Part shown: piece by piece, positions 9,188-16,813 of the stretch
Numbering within the stretch: the stretch's first letter is position 1
Layout: each line of letters begins with the position of its first letter
Source of the DNA: Prevotella sp. UBA2756
Lineage (GTDB): Bacteria > Bacteroidota > Bacteroidia > Bacteroidales > Bacteroidaceae
DNA length: 32,709 nucleotides
NCBI GenBank assembly: GCA_002353205.1
Contig: DEJE01000056.1
Coordinates: 80,371 to 113,079 of the forward strand
Reading direction: 5' to 3'
Translations under genes and position numbers: made by a program
The notes under the pieces: generated by a model
Database searches by the model: none
What the model was told of the DNA's origin: nothing
Seen by the model: the letters and a program-made list of their open reading frames with translations, nothing else

Positions 9188-10153
9188 CTATTCGCTCACC
9201 ATCGTCTTGATGTTGCCCTCGGCATCATACTCCAGCGGCATGATCTTCATGCTGCGCAGCCACGTGCGACCACCGCTGGGCACGCTGTCGTGGTGGAGCA
9301 GATACCACTTGCCGTTGTATTCCACGATGCTGTGATGAGTGGTCCAGCCAACCACGGGCTCGAGGATCTTGCCCTTGAAGGTGAACGGTCCGTAGGGGTT
9401 GTCGCCCACGGCGTAGCAGAGGAAATGGCTGTCGCCGGTGGAATAGCTGAAGTAGTACTTGCCGTTGTACTTGTGCATCCACGAAGCCTCGAAGAAGCGG
9501 CAGGGATTGTCGGCGGCAAGCTCCTCGCCGTTGTCGTCGACGATGAGCACGGCCTTGGCCTCTTCGGCAAACTGCAGCACGTCGTCGGTCATGCGGGCCA
9601 CGCGTGGCGGCAGGGCTTTCTCGTCGCCCTCGGGCAGGTGAGCGTTCTCAAGATGCTTGCCGCGACGGTCGTAGCGCTGGAGCTGTCCGCCCCAGATGCC
9701 GCCGAAGTAGCAGTAAATCTGGCCATCGTCGTCCTTGAACACGCAGGGGTCGATGGAGTAGGAGCCGCGGATGGGGTCGGCTTGCGGCACGAAGGGGCCT
9801 GCGGGTGTGTCGGCCACGGCGACGCCGAGGTGGAACACGTCGGTCTTGTCCTTCATGCTGAAGATAAGATAGTACTTACCGTCTTTCTCCACGACGTCGT
9901 TGTCCCACAGCTGTCGGCCAGCCCATGGGATGTCTTCCACGGAGAGTATGCAGCCCAGATCGGTGGCTTCGCCGCTGTCGGGGTCGTCGAGACGGAACAC
10001 GTGATAGTCTTTCATGTTGAAATGGTCGCCGTTGTCGTTTTCAGGCACGCCGCTCTCCCAGTCGTGGGAGGGGTAGATGTAGAACTTGCCGTCGAAGACG
10101 TTGCCCGACGGGTCGGCCATGTAGTCGCTTGGGAAAAGATACCTTGCTTTCAT
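9188..10153 (-). CDS. xynB: GH43 beta-xylosidase/arabinofuranosidase, cytoplasmic
   Basis: A 321-residue five-bladed beta-propeller glycoside hydrolase of family 43, expected to release xylose (and possibly arabinose) from short xylo-oligosaccharides by inversion. The three catalytic carboxylates are seen: Asp14 in YMADPSGNVF (base), Asp135 in SYSIDPCVFK (pKa modulator) and Glu222 in FFEASWMHKYNGKYY (acid). There is no signal peptide, so the enzyme should be cytoplasmic and act after import by the symporter two genes upstream. Length fits the single-domain subfamily with no added binding module. It is the last gene of the leftward operon, 92 bp after the xylanase gene, with a hairpin in the gap. 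The symbol follows the similar Prevotella bryantii xyn cluster and is an inference from gene order and family. Confidence 0.88.
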   Translation of the reverse strand: MKARYLFPSDYMADPSGNVFDGKFYIYPSHDWESGVPENDNGDHFNMKDYHVFRLDDPDSGEATDLGCILSVEDIPWAGRQLWDNDVVEKDGKYYLIFSMKDKTDVFHLGVAVADTPAGPFVPQADPIRGSYSIDPCVFKDDDGQIYCYFGGIWGGQLQRYDRRGKHLENAHLPEGDEKALPPRVARMTDDVLQFAEEAKAVLIVDDNGEELAADNPCRFFEASWMHKYNGKYYFSYSTGDSHFLCYAVGDNPYGPFTFKGKILEPVVGWTTHHSIVEYNGKWYLLHHDSVPSGGRTWLRSMKIMPLEYDAEGNIKTMVSE

Positions 10154-10170
10154 ATTTTTTGTTTTTAGGG

Positions 10171-10195
10171 TAGGCAGGGGAAGATCCTCTGCCTA
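10171..10195 (-). repeat. Intercistronic hairpin between xylanase and xylosidase genes
   Basis: TAGGCAGGGGA (10171-10181) and TCCTCTGCCTA (10185-10195) pair at 10 of 11 positions around a 3-nt loop. No T-run follows in the transcribed (leftward) direction; an A-rich leader and the GH43 ATG come next. It is more like an mRNA processing or stabilising stem than a terminator. Confidence 0.45.
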
Positions 10196-10245
10196 CGGAG
10201 AATGATGATTCGTTATTCAGAAGAGTGTTCCCAGCCTTCGGAGAG

Positions 10246-11445
10246 TCATTTCTTTTTCTTTTTGGCTTTGGGAGTGGTGGCAGGAGCTGGACTCACGAGC
10301 CGAATGAGCCTGTCGACGACGGGCTTCGGCTGGTTGTCGCGCGTGAAGAGAGTGGCGTAGTCGTGACGCCCGCGGATGGGGAAGTCGTTGCGCCAGGAGC
10401 TGCGGTCGTTGATGTTCCAGAAACCCACGCGCAGGATGTCGCCCTTATGGCGCAGCAGCATGGTGAAGAACTGCTCCCAGAAGCGTGCGGCCTCCTCTTC
10501 CTTGTCGGCGGGCAGACGGTCGACGTAGGGATCCATCTGTGCGCTGTAGGCGAAGCGGTCGCTCACGTTGGCCCCCGAGAAACCGTAGGGATTGGGGAGC
10601 ACGGAGAGGTCGAGTTCCGAATAGAACGTGGGCACGCCGAGGCTGGTGATGGTGTTGATGGAGTGCTCATACTGGTCGATGACTTCCGGTCCGTCTTCCA
10701 GAATCATGTGTCCCTGCATGCCGATGGCTGTGATGGGAAGCCCTTTCTCGATGAGGGGTCGGAAGAAGTTGGCAACGCCCTCCACCTTCGACTTCTTGAA
10801 CATGGAGTAGTCGTTGTAGTAGAGTTCGGCCGTGGGGTCGGCTTCGTGGGCATACTGGAAGGCGAGTGGGATATAGTCGTCGCCGAGGATTTGCCAGAAA
10901 AGACTCTTGCGCGGTGTGCCGTCGTCTTCGAAGGCTTCGTTCACCACGTCCCAGGCATCGACACGTCCGCGGAAGTGGCTCATCACCGTGGTGATATGCT
11001 CGCGCATGCGCTTCTTGAGCACTTCTTTCGACACGAGCTGACCCTTATCGTCGACATGGAACCAGGGCGCGCACTGCGAATGCCAGATGAGACAGTGACC
11101 CAGCACCCGCAACCCGGCGGCACGCGCCTTGTCGACAAACTGGTCGGCGAGGGTGAAGTCGTAGACTCCCTCCTTCGGATGGATGACCTCGCACTTCATG
11201 CAGTTCTCGGCCACCACCCAATCGAAGTGCTTCACGGCCACGTTCCAGTCGGCAGTCTGGTCGAGAGACACCTGTCCGGTGTACGACACGTTGCCTGCGG
11301 AGCCCGTCTCGGCCTTTACCTGCCACTGGTTCACGCTGACGCTGGTGCGCCAATAGTCGCGATAGGCCTCGCGGAGCGTCGTCTGTGCGCCCATGGTGAG
11401 GCAGCAGCAGGCGAGCAGGGCTATGGATATGGTCTTCTTCAGCAT
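10246..11445 (-). CDS. xynA: GH10 endo-1,4-beta-xylanase
   Basis: A 399-residue endoxylanase of family GH10, retaining mechanism, cutting internal beta-1,4 bonds of xylan. The acid/base is Glu170 in WDVVNEAFEDDG and the nucleophile Glu277 in TFYSELDLSV. The substrate-site motif WHSQCAPWF is at 121-129. The start chosen is ATG 11445 (MLKKTISIALLACCC), giving an export signal. A longer frame from 11517 would run into the upstream symporter gene. The signal either ends at GA-Q (residues 20/21) or, given LLAC at 10-13, is a lipoprotein signal. The C-terminus is an unusual Pro/Thr/Lys tail (PAPATTPKAKKKKK). No carbohydrate-binding module is present. It starts 10 bp after the symporter stop, so it is in the same operon. 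Confidence 0.92.
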   Translation of the reverse strand: MLKKTISIALLACCCLTMGAQTTLREAYRDYWRTSVSVNQWQVKAETGSAGNVSYTGQVSLDQTADWNVAVKHFDWVVAENCMKCEVIHPKEGVYDFTLADQFVDKARAAGLRVLGHCLIWHSQCAPWFHVDDKGQLVSKEVLKKRMREHITTVMSHFRGRVDAWDVVNEAFEDDGTPRKSLFWQILGDDYIPLAFQYAHEADPTAELYYNDYSMFKKSKVEGVANFFRPLIEKGLPITAIGMQGHMILEDGPEVIDQYEHSINTITSLGVPTFYSELDLSVLPNPYGFSGANVSDRFAYSAQMDPYVDRLPADKEEEAARFWEQFFTMLLRHKGDILRVGFWNINDRSSWRNDFPIRGRHDYATLFTRDNQPKPVVDRLIRLVSPAPATTPKAKKKKK

Positions 11446-11455
11446 ATACCTTATA

Positions 11456-12877
11456 TTATTTATTACGGCTTTCAATCTCCATGTTGATCTTGTCGATGAC
11501 GTCGTCGGTGAGCTCATACTTCGAGATGATCCACATGGCGAGCATCAGCAGCAGGGCAGGGATGACACAGACGAGCCACAGGATGCCCTCTTCGGCCATC
11601 GGAGTCTGCACGATGCTGTCCTTGTTGTAGTTCACATAGGAGAGAATGGCACCGGGAACGACGCCGCCGAGAGCCATACCAGCCTTGTAGAAGATGCCTG
11701 TCAGAGCGTTGACGATACCCGAGATGCGCTTGCCGCTGGTGTATTCGCCGTAGGAAATCACTTCAGGAACCAATGCCCACATATAGCCGGTGGCGACGAT
11801 GACACCCGTAGACTTCACGAACTGTGCGATGTAGATGAGCGTCATGCTCGGATTCTCCATCTTTGCCACGACATAGAGGAAGGCCATGCCGATGATGGCG
11901 ATGCCGAGGAAGACGTAGAACATGTTCTTCTTGCCGATGGCTTTCTTGATGGCCGGCACCAAAGGCATGAAGATGAATGCCGGAATAGAGCCCAGACCCA
12001 TGAAGATAGACAGCTCGGCTGCCGAACCTTGCAGGTTGCTCGTGACGAAATAGGAGCCGGCGGCGTTGCCCACCGACATCATGGCGAAGGCAGTGATGAA
12101 GAAGAAAGCGATGATGCGCAGGGGACGGTTGCGAAGGAACTCTGTCCAGAGGTCGCTCACCTTCACGTTGGCCGTCTCTTTCTCGTCCATCACCACGCGC
12201 TCCTTACACTGGCTGAAGCAGAAGATGAGCAGGGCCAGACCCACAAGGGCGTAGATGGTCATCGTGGTGAACCATGCTCCAGGATCCTTCGGCAGCGACG
12301 TGTCACCTGTTGCCATAGGAGCGAGGAAGGCCACAAGGAGCGGGAGGCCAGAACCGACGGCCAGACCTCCGCAGTTGGCCATGAACATACGCACGGATGT
12401 GAGGATGGTGATCTCGTCGGTATCGCGTGTGAGCGATGAGTTCAGGGCTCCGTAGGGCACGTTGATGAGGGTGTAGAGCATCGACAGACCTACGTAGGTG
12501 ATGTATGCGTAGATGAGCTTCACGGTGTAGCTGCTGTCGGCAAAGCCGTTCCAGAAGCACAAAATGGCCAGTGCCGTGAGCGGGATGCCACCGAGAACGA
12601 GGTATGAGCGGTACTTTCCCATCTTGGGGTTGTGCTTGTCGACGTAGGTTCCCACGAGCGGATCCCACAGCACGTCGACGAGTCGCACCACGAGGAACAT
12701 GGTGGCGGCGTGTGCCGGCTTCAGTCCGTAGATGTCGGTGTAGAAGAACAGCAGGTACATGGCGATGGTCTGATAAATCAGGTTCTGCGCCAGGTCGCCC
12801 GATCCGAAGCCGATGCGTTGCAGCCACGATAGTTTGTAGAAGCCTTTCGCTTCCATGTTTGTTGCTTTTGTCTCCAT
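11456..12877 (-). CDS. xynD: GPH-family (MelB-like) xyloside:cation symporter
   Basis: A 473-residue polytopic inner-membrane protein of the glycoside-pentoside-hexuronide:cation symporter family within the major facilitator superfamily. About 12 hydrophobic segments are visible. The N-terminus has the family pattern RIGFGSGDLAQNLIYQ followed by YLLFFYTDIYGL, and the loop after helix 2 has WDPLVGTYVDKHNPKMGKYR, the conserved acidic/basic motif. It should import xylose oligomers or xylosides with Na+ or H+. Context supports this: an esterase gene 25 bp upstream and a GH10 gene 10 bp downstream. The start could be ATG 12877 or the in-frame ATG 12856; the former is slightly preferred. P. bryantii xynD has the same position, from memory of that published cluster. 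Confidence 0.88.
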   Translation of the reverse strand: METKATNMEAKGFYKLSWLQRIGFGSGDLAQNLIYQTIAMYLLFFYTDIYGLKPAHAATMFLVVRLVDVLWDPLVGTYVDKHNPKMGKYRSYLVLGGIPLTALAILCFWNGFADSSYTVKLIYAYITYVGLSMLYTLINVPYGALNSSLTRDTDEITILTSVRMFMANCGGLAVGSGLPLLVAFLAPMATGDTSLPKDPGAWFTTMTIYALVGLALLIFCFSQCKERVVMDEKETANVKVSDLWTEFLRNRPLRIIAFFFITAFAMMSVGNAAGSYFVTSNLQGSAAELSIFMGLGSIPAFIFMPLVPAIKKAIGKKNMFYVFLGIAIIGMAFLYVVAKMENPSMTLIYIAQFVKSTGVIVATGYMWALVPEVISYGEYTSGKRISGIVNALTGIFYKAGMALGGVVPGAILSYVNYNKDSIVQTPMAEEGILWLVCVIPALLLMLAMWIISKYELTDDVIDKINMEIESRNK

Positions 12878-12902
12878 GATTTATTGGGTTTTATTAGGTT
12901 CG

Positions 12903-14078
12903 TCAGCGGTTCAGCACGTCGGCGGCGAGGCGTCCCATGAGCTCGTAGCCTTTCGGGCTTAGATGGAGCCAGTCGTCGGAGTATTCCTTTTTCAGTTGTG
13001 CAGGATCCTTCTCGTCTTGCGTAGCCTTGTCAAAATCGATTACACCGTCGATGAGGTCGGTGGTGCGTATCCATTCGTTCACAACCTGGCGTGCCGTCTC
13101 CTGGAACGGTTTGTAGTAGCTGTTGCCCTTAAACGGTGTGATGGTGCCCATATAGACGCGCATGCCGTGCTCGCGGGCCTTGGCGATGATTGTCTGATAT
13201 GCCTCGATGAGCAGTCGCACCTTGCGTTCCACCTGTCCCACGCTGCCTCCGATATCGTTCACTCCCTCGAAGATGATGAGTGTCTTCACGCCCCGTTGGC
13301 CGAGAATGTCGCGGTCGAAACGCTTCAAGGCGGGCTCGCTCAGACCTCCTTCCACCACGCAGTTGCCGCCGATACCGAGGTTCAGCACGGCAGCCTGTCC
13401 GCCCATGGCTTCCATCAGGAAGTCGGGCCAGCGGTTCTGCAGGTTCGTCGTGGAGCCTCGCCCGTCGGTGATGGAGTTGCCGATGACGGCGATGCAGGGC
13501 GTGTTGGCGTCGGCCAGCACGTCGATGGCCGCAATGTTGTACCAGTGGTCGGCACGTTCGCCGTCCTCGAAACTCGTCTTGGGCTTCGATGTGCCATTAA
13601 TAATATAAGATGTGGTGCGCGAGCCGCGGTGCGACGTGGCGTTGACGGGTGTCTGGCTGCCGTAGTTGATGGTGATGGCGAGCCGCTGTAGTGGTCGCAG
13701 GTTGTACTTCACGGCATCGGAGAAGACGGTTTTCCCCGGTTCGATGGTGACGTTGCGCTTGCCGCCGAAGGTGAGGAATCGCGCGCTCTTTGTGTCGATG
13801 GTCCATGTCTCGGTTCCGTCGGCAATGTAAATGGAGCGTATCTCCACGGGTTCCTTGCTGAACTCGTTGGATAGTTGCAGTCGGAGCGTGGTGCCACCGA
13901 TTGATACCTTCACAATCTGGCGCAACGACCGATCGGAGAGGCTGCTCTTCGGCATGTCATTCTGGCCGGTGAACTCGGCTGCTGCTGCCCATGTTCCCGT
14001 CCATTTCAAATCAGAGTCTTTCGCTTGCGTCGCAACGATGGTTGCAAGAGCCAGCAACAATGCGCAGATACGTTTCAT
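12903..14078 (-). CDS. xynE: SGNH/GDSL acetyl esterase of the xylan operon
   Basis: A 391-residue secreted esterase. Residues 1-19 are a signal peptide (cleavage at TQA-K). An N-terminal beta-rich region (about 25-185) precedes the SGNH hydrolase domain. Block I is IGNSITDGRG with nucleophile Ser202, block II NLGIGGN, block III EGVNDIG with Asn274, and block V DWLHLSPKGY with Asp369 and His372. It probably removes acetyl groups from xylan or xylo-oligosaccharides outside the inner membrane, opening sites to the GH10 and alpha-glucuronidases. This substrate is inferred from context, since the fold also occurs in lipases and rhamnogalacturonan acetylesterases. It is the first gene of the leftward operon, downstream of a good promoter at 14122-14152. 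Confidence 0.85.
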   Translation of the reverse strand: MKRICALLLALATIVATQAKDSDLKWTGTWAAAAEFTGQNDMPKSSLSDRSLRQIVKVSIGGTTLRLQLSNEFSKEPVEIRSIYIADGTETWTIDTKSARFLTFGGKRNVTIEPGKTVFSDAVKYNLRPLQRLAITINYGSQTPVNATSHRGSRTTSYIINGTSKPKTSFEDGERADHWYNIAAIDVLADANTPCIAVIGNSITDGRGSTTNLQNRWPDFLMEAMGGQAAVLNLGIGGNCVVEGGLSEPALKRFDRDILGQRGVKTLIIFEGVNDIGGSVGQVERKVRLLIEAYQTIIAKAREHGMRVYMGTITPFKGNSYYKPFQETARQVVNEWIRTTDLIDGVIDFDKATQDEKDPAQLKKEYSDDWLHLSPKGYELMGRLAADVLNR

Positions 14079-14121
14079 TGATTTGATCTTTAGTGTAATG
14101 AATGTTGTTAGATTGATGATG

Positions 14122-14152
14122 CAAAATTACACACAACTTCCCGTATTAGCAA
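14122..14152 (-). promoter_or_regulatory. Promoter of the leftward xylan operon
   Basis: On the minus strand, TTG (14152-14150), a spacer of exactly 20 nt, and TAATTTTG (14129-14122) form a near-ideal Bacteroidetes promoter. The esterase ATG lies 44 nt downstream of the -7 box. Confidence 0.75.
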
Positions 14153-14155
14153 CAC

Positions 14156-14170
14156 AATTAGTAACTAATT
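14156..14170. promoter_or_regulatory. 15-bp palindrome in the divergent xylan promoter region (candidate operator)
   Basis: AATTAGT-A-ACTAATT is a perfect 7+1+7 palindrome. It lies immediately upstream of the leftward -33 box and 66 bp upstream of the rightward -7 box. It is a candidate binding site for the AraC-type output domain of the hybrid regulator encoded at 16814. Function is inferred from position and symmetry only. Confidence 0.45.
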
Positions 14171-14235
14171 TGTTTCAATATGTCTCATTGTTAATATTTC
14201 ATGCCAAGAAATTAGGAAGTTATTGGAACAAATCT

Positions 14236-14243
14236 TAACTTTG
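14236..14243 (+). promoter_or_regulatory. Promoter -7 box of the rightward xylan operon
   Basis: TAACTTTG matches TAnnTTTG, 23 bp before the GH115 ATG at 14267. The -33 region has no clear TTTG, which fits a promoter that needs an activator. Confidence 0.6.
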
Positions 14244-14266
14244 CAACAAATTTAAACACAATAATC

Positions 14267-16789
14267 ATGAAACTTCGTTATCGCTTTTTGTTACTCTCTT
14301 TAGTGCTGATGAGCTATGCCAGCGGTGTGGCAGCGCCCCAGTTCGTGTCGTTCACCAGCGGCGACTATTGCCTGAACAAGACGTTCCCTGTGCTCGTCTA
14401 CATGGATTCTAATGACCAGAAAGGGGTGGCTCGTGCTGCCAGAGACCTTACCACCGATATAAATAAGGTGACTGGCTTCCCCTCGGAAGTGACGTCGAAA
14501 GAGGATGCACCCGTCGTCGTGGGGACCATCGGCCACAGTAAGGTCATCGACCGGTTAGTGAAACAAGGCATCATCAACAAGAAAGAACTTCAAGGGAAAC
14601 GTGAAAAGTATATCATCACATCCGTCGGCGACCAGCTCGTTATTGCGGGCAGTGACCGCCGCGGCACCATCTACGGCATCTACGAGCTGTCGCGACAAAT
14701 AGGAGTGTCGCCGTGGTACGACTGGGCCGACGTCCCCGTTGAGGCTCACGATCAGATTTTCATCAAGCGTGGCACCTATACCGACGGCGAGCCAGCCGTG
14801 CGCTATCGCGGTATCTTCCTTAACGATGAGGCTCCCTGCCTCACCTCATGGGTGAAATACACTTACGGAACTAACTACGGTGACCATCGTTTCTATGAGC
14901 GTGTGTGCGAATTGCTGCTCCGACTGAAGGGTAACTTCCTCTGGCCTGCCATGTGGTCGTGGGCTTTCTATGCCGACGATCCCGAGAACAGTCGCATTGC
15001 CGACGAGATGGGCATTGTCGTGGGCACGTCGCACCATGAGCCTATGGCACGCAACCACCAGGAGTACGCTCGTAAACGACAGGAATGGGGACCGTGGAAC
15101 TACCGCACGAACAAGGAGAAACTTGACCAATTCTTCCGCGAAGGCATGGAGCGTCGGCAGGGAACAGAGGACGTGGTGACCATCGGCATGCGCGGCGACG
15201 GCGACGAAGCCATGAGTGCTGAGGCCGATACGCGTCTGTTGGAAGATGTGGTGAAGAATCAGCGACGCATCATTGAGCAGGTGACGAAGCGTCCGGCCAA
15301 GGAGACGCCTCAGGTATGGGCCTTATATAAAGAGGTAATGGACTACTACGATGCCGGGATGAAGGTTCCCGACGACGTCATCTTCCTCCTCTGCGACGAC
15401 AACTGGGGCAACGTGCGCCGCGTGCCCATGACGAAGAAAGAGAAAGAGCACAAGGGCGGATGGGGACTCTACTACCACGTCGACTATGTGGGAGCACCCC
15501 GCAACTCGAAATGGCTCAATGTCACTCCCGTACAGAACATGTGGGAACAGCTCACGCTTGCCTCGCAGTATGGCATCGATCAGATGTGGATCCTGAACGT
15601 GGGCGACCTGAAACCCATGGAATATCCCATCCAGCTGTTCCTCGACATGGCGTGGAACCCCAAGTCGGCAGCCAGCATTGCCGACAATGCCGATGGCATG
15701 CCGCAGGTCGACTGCATGCCCCATGTGAGAGCGTTCTGTCGCGCTTGCTTCGGTGAAGAGCAGGCCGACGAGGCTGCCCGTTTGCTGAACCGAGTGTCGA
15801 AGCTCAACGGTCGCAGCACGGCCGAGATGCTCGATGCCACCACCTATGCCCTCGACGAATGGGCCGGCGTCGTTGCCGATTATGCTGAATTGGAGACGGC
15901 CGCCCTGAACCAGTTCCTCTCGTTGAAGGCCAACCAGCGTGACGCCTACCGTCAGCTAATCCTTTTCCCCATCCAGGCCATGGGCAACATCTATCGTCTC
16001 TATCAGGCGGTGGCGATGAACAGGCAGCTCTATAAGGAGAAGAATCCCGACTGCAACATCTGGGCCGACCGTGCCGAGCAGGCTTTCCGTCGCGACTCGG
16101 TGCTCTGCGCACAGTATAATAACGACATTGCCGGTGGCAAGTGGAACGGTATGATGGTGCAGAAGCACATCGGCTATCGCTCATGGAACGACGATTTCGG
16201 ACCCAAGGACATCATGCCTCAAGTATTCCGCATCGACGAAAAGACTGGCAACAACCTCTTTGCCGAGCAAGATGGCATCGTGGCCATCGAAGCAGAGCAT
16301 TTCTTCGACCGCCACGACGGCGACGGACTGCGCTGGACCGTCATTCCCGACATGGGGCGCACACTGAGCGGTATCAGCCTTCAGCCCTACAATGTGGCGC
16401 TGAAACCCTCGGGCAACCCTACGCTCACCTATCGTTTCAGCACCGAGAATGCCGTCAAGGGCGTGTATGTGGTGGTGAAGTCGACGCTCGATTTCCAAAA
16501 CAAAGGCGGTCATTGCTTCCGTGTTACGATTGACGGGAAAGAGCCTGTCGTCTGCAATTTCAATAAAGACCTGAACGAGAAACCCGAGAACATCTATTCG
16601 CTCTACTATCCGACGGTGGCCCGGCGTGTGGTCGTCGCCAATGCCGACATTCAGGCTTCAGCCGGACAGCACACGCTCGTTATTGAACCCCTCGATCCTG
16701 CCATCGTCTTCGAAAAAGTCGTTGTCGACTGCGGTGGCTACCGGCCGTCGTTCCTCTTCGGCCAGGAGTCTCCCAGGACACAGGAATAA
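14267..16789 (+). CDS. GH115 xylan alpha-1,2-(4-O-methyl)glucuronidase
   Basis: An 840-residue secreted enzyme matching glycoside hydrolase family 115. This family removes (methyl)glucuronic acid from internal as well as terminal xylose units of polymeric glucuronoxylan. Residues 1-23 are a signal peptide (SGVAA-P). An N-terminal alpha/beta domain (about 25-170, with RRGTIYGIYELSRQIG) leads into the barrel. Family-typical stretches are YRGIFLNDEAPCLTSW, GNFLWPAMW and GTSHHEPMARNHQEYA, then VTIGMRGDGDEAM and FLLCDDNWGNVRRVP. A C-terminal beta-rich domain (about 660-835) follows. It is the first gene of the rightward operon, 24 bp before the regulator. It complements the GH67 enzyme two genes downstream, which acts on terminal glucuronic acid. 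The family call is from recognised motifs; catalytic residues are not assigned. Confidence 0.9.
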   Translation: MKLRYRFLLLSLVLMSYASGVAAPQFVSFTSGDYCLNKTFPVLVYMDSNDQKGVARAARDLTTDINKVTGFPSEVTSKEDAPVVVGTIGHSKVIDRLVKQGIINKKELQGKREKYIITSVGDQLVIAGSDRRGTIYGIYELSRQIGVSPWYDWADVPVEAHDQIFIKRGTYTDGEPAVRYRGIFLNDEAPCLTSWVKYTYGTNYGDHRFYERVCELLLRLKGNFLWPAMWSWAFYADDPENSRIADEMGIVVGTSHHEPMARNHQEYARKRQEWGPWNYRTNKEKLDQFFREGMERRQGTEDVVTIGMRGDGDEAMSAEADTRLLEDVVKNQRRIIEQVTKRPAKETPQVWALYKEVMDYYDAGMKVPDDVIFLLCDDNWGNVRRVPMTKKEKEHKGGWGLYYHVDYVGAPRNSKWLNVTPVQNMWEQLTLASQYGIDQMWILNVGDLKPMEYPIQLFLDMAWNPKSAASIADNADGMPQVDCMPHVRAFCRACFGEEQADEAARLLNRVSKLNGRSTAEMLDATTYALDEWAGVVADYAELETAALNQFLSLKANQRDAYRQLILFPIQAMGNIYRLYQAVAMNRQLYKEKNPDCNIWADRAEQAFRRDSVLCAQYNNDIAGGKWNGMMVQKHIGYRSWNDDFGPKDIMPQVFRIDEKTGNNLFAEQDGIVAIEAEHFFDRHDGDGLRWTVIPDMGRTLSGISLQPYNVALKPSGNPTLTYRFSTENAVKGVYVVVKSTLDFQNKGGHCFRVTIDGKEPVVCNFNKDLNEKPENIYSLYYPTVARRVVVANADIQASAGQHTLVIEPLDPAIVFEKVVVDCGGYRPSFLFGQESPRTQE

Positions 16790-16813
16790 TCGGATTGATC
16801 ATCACTCTCATCT

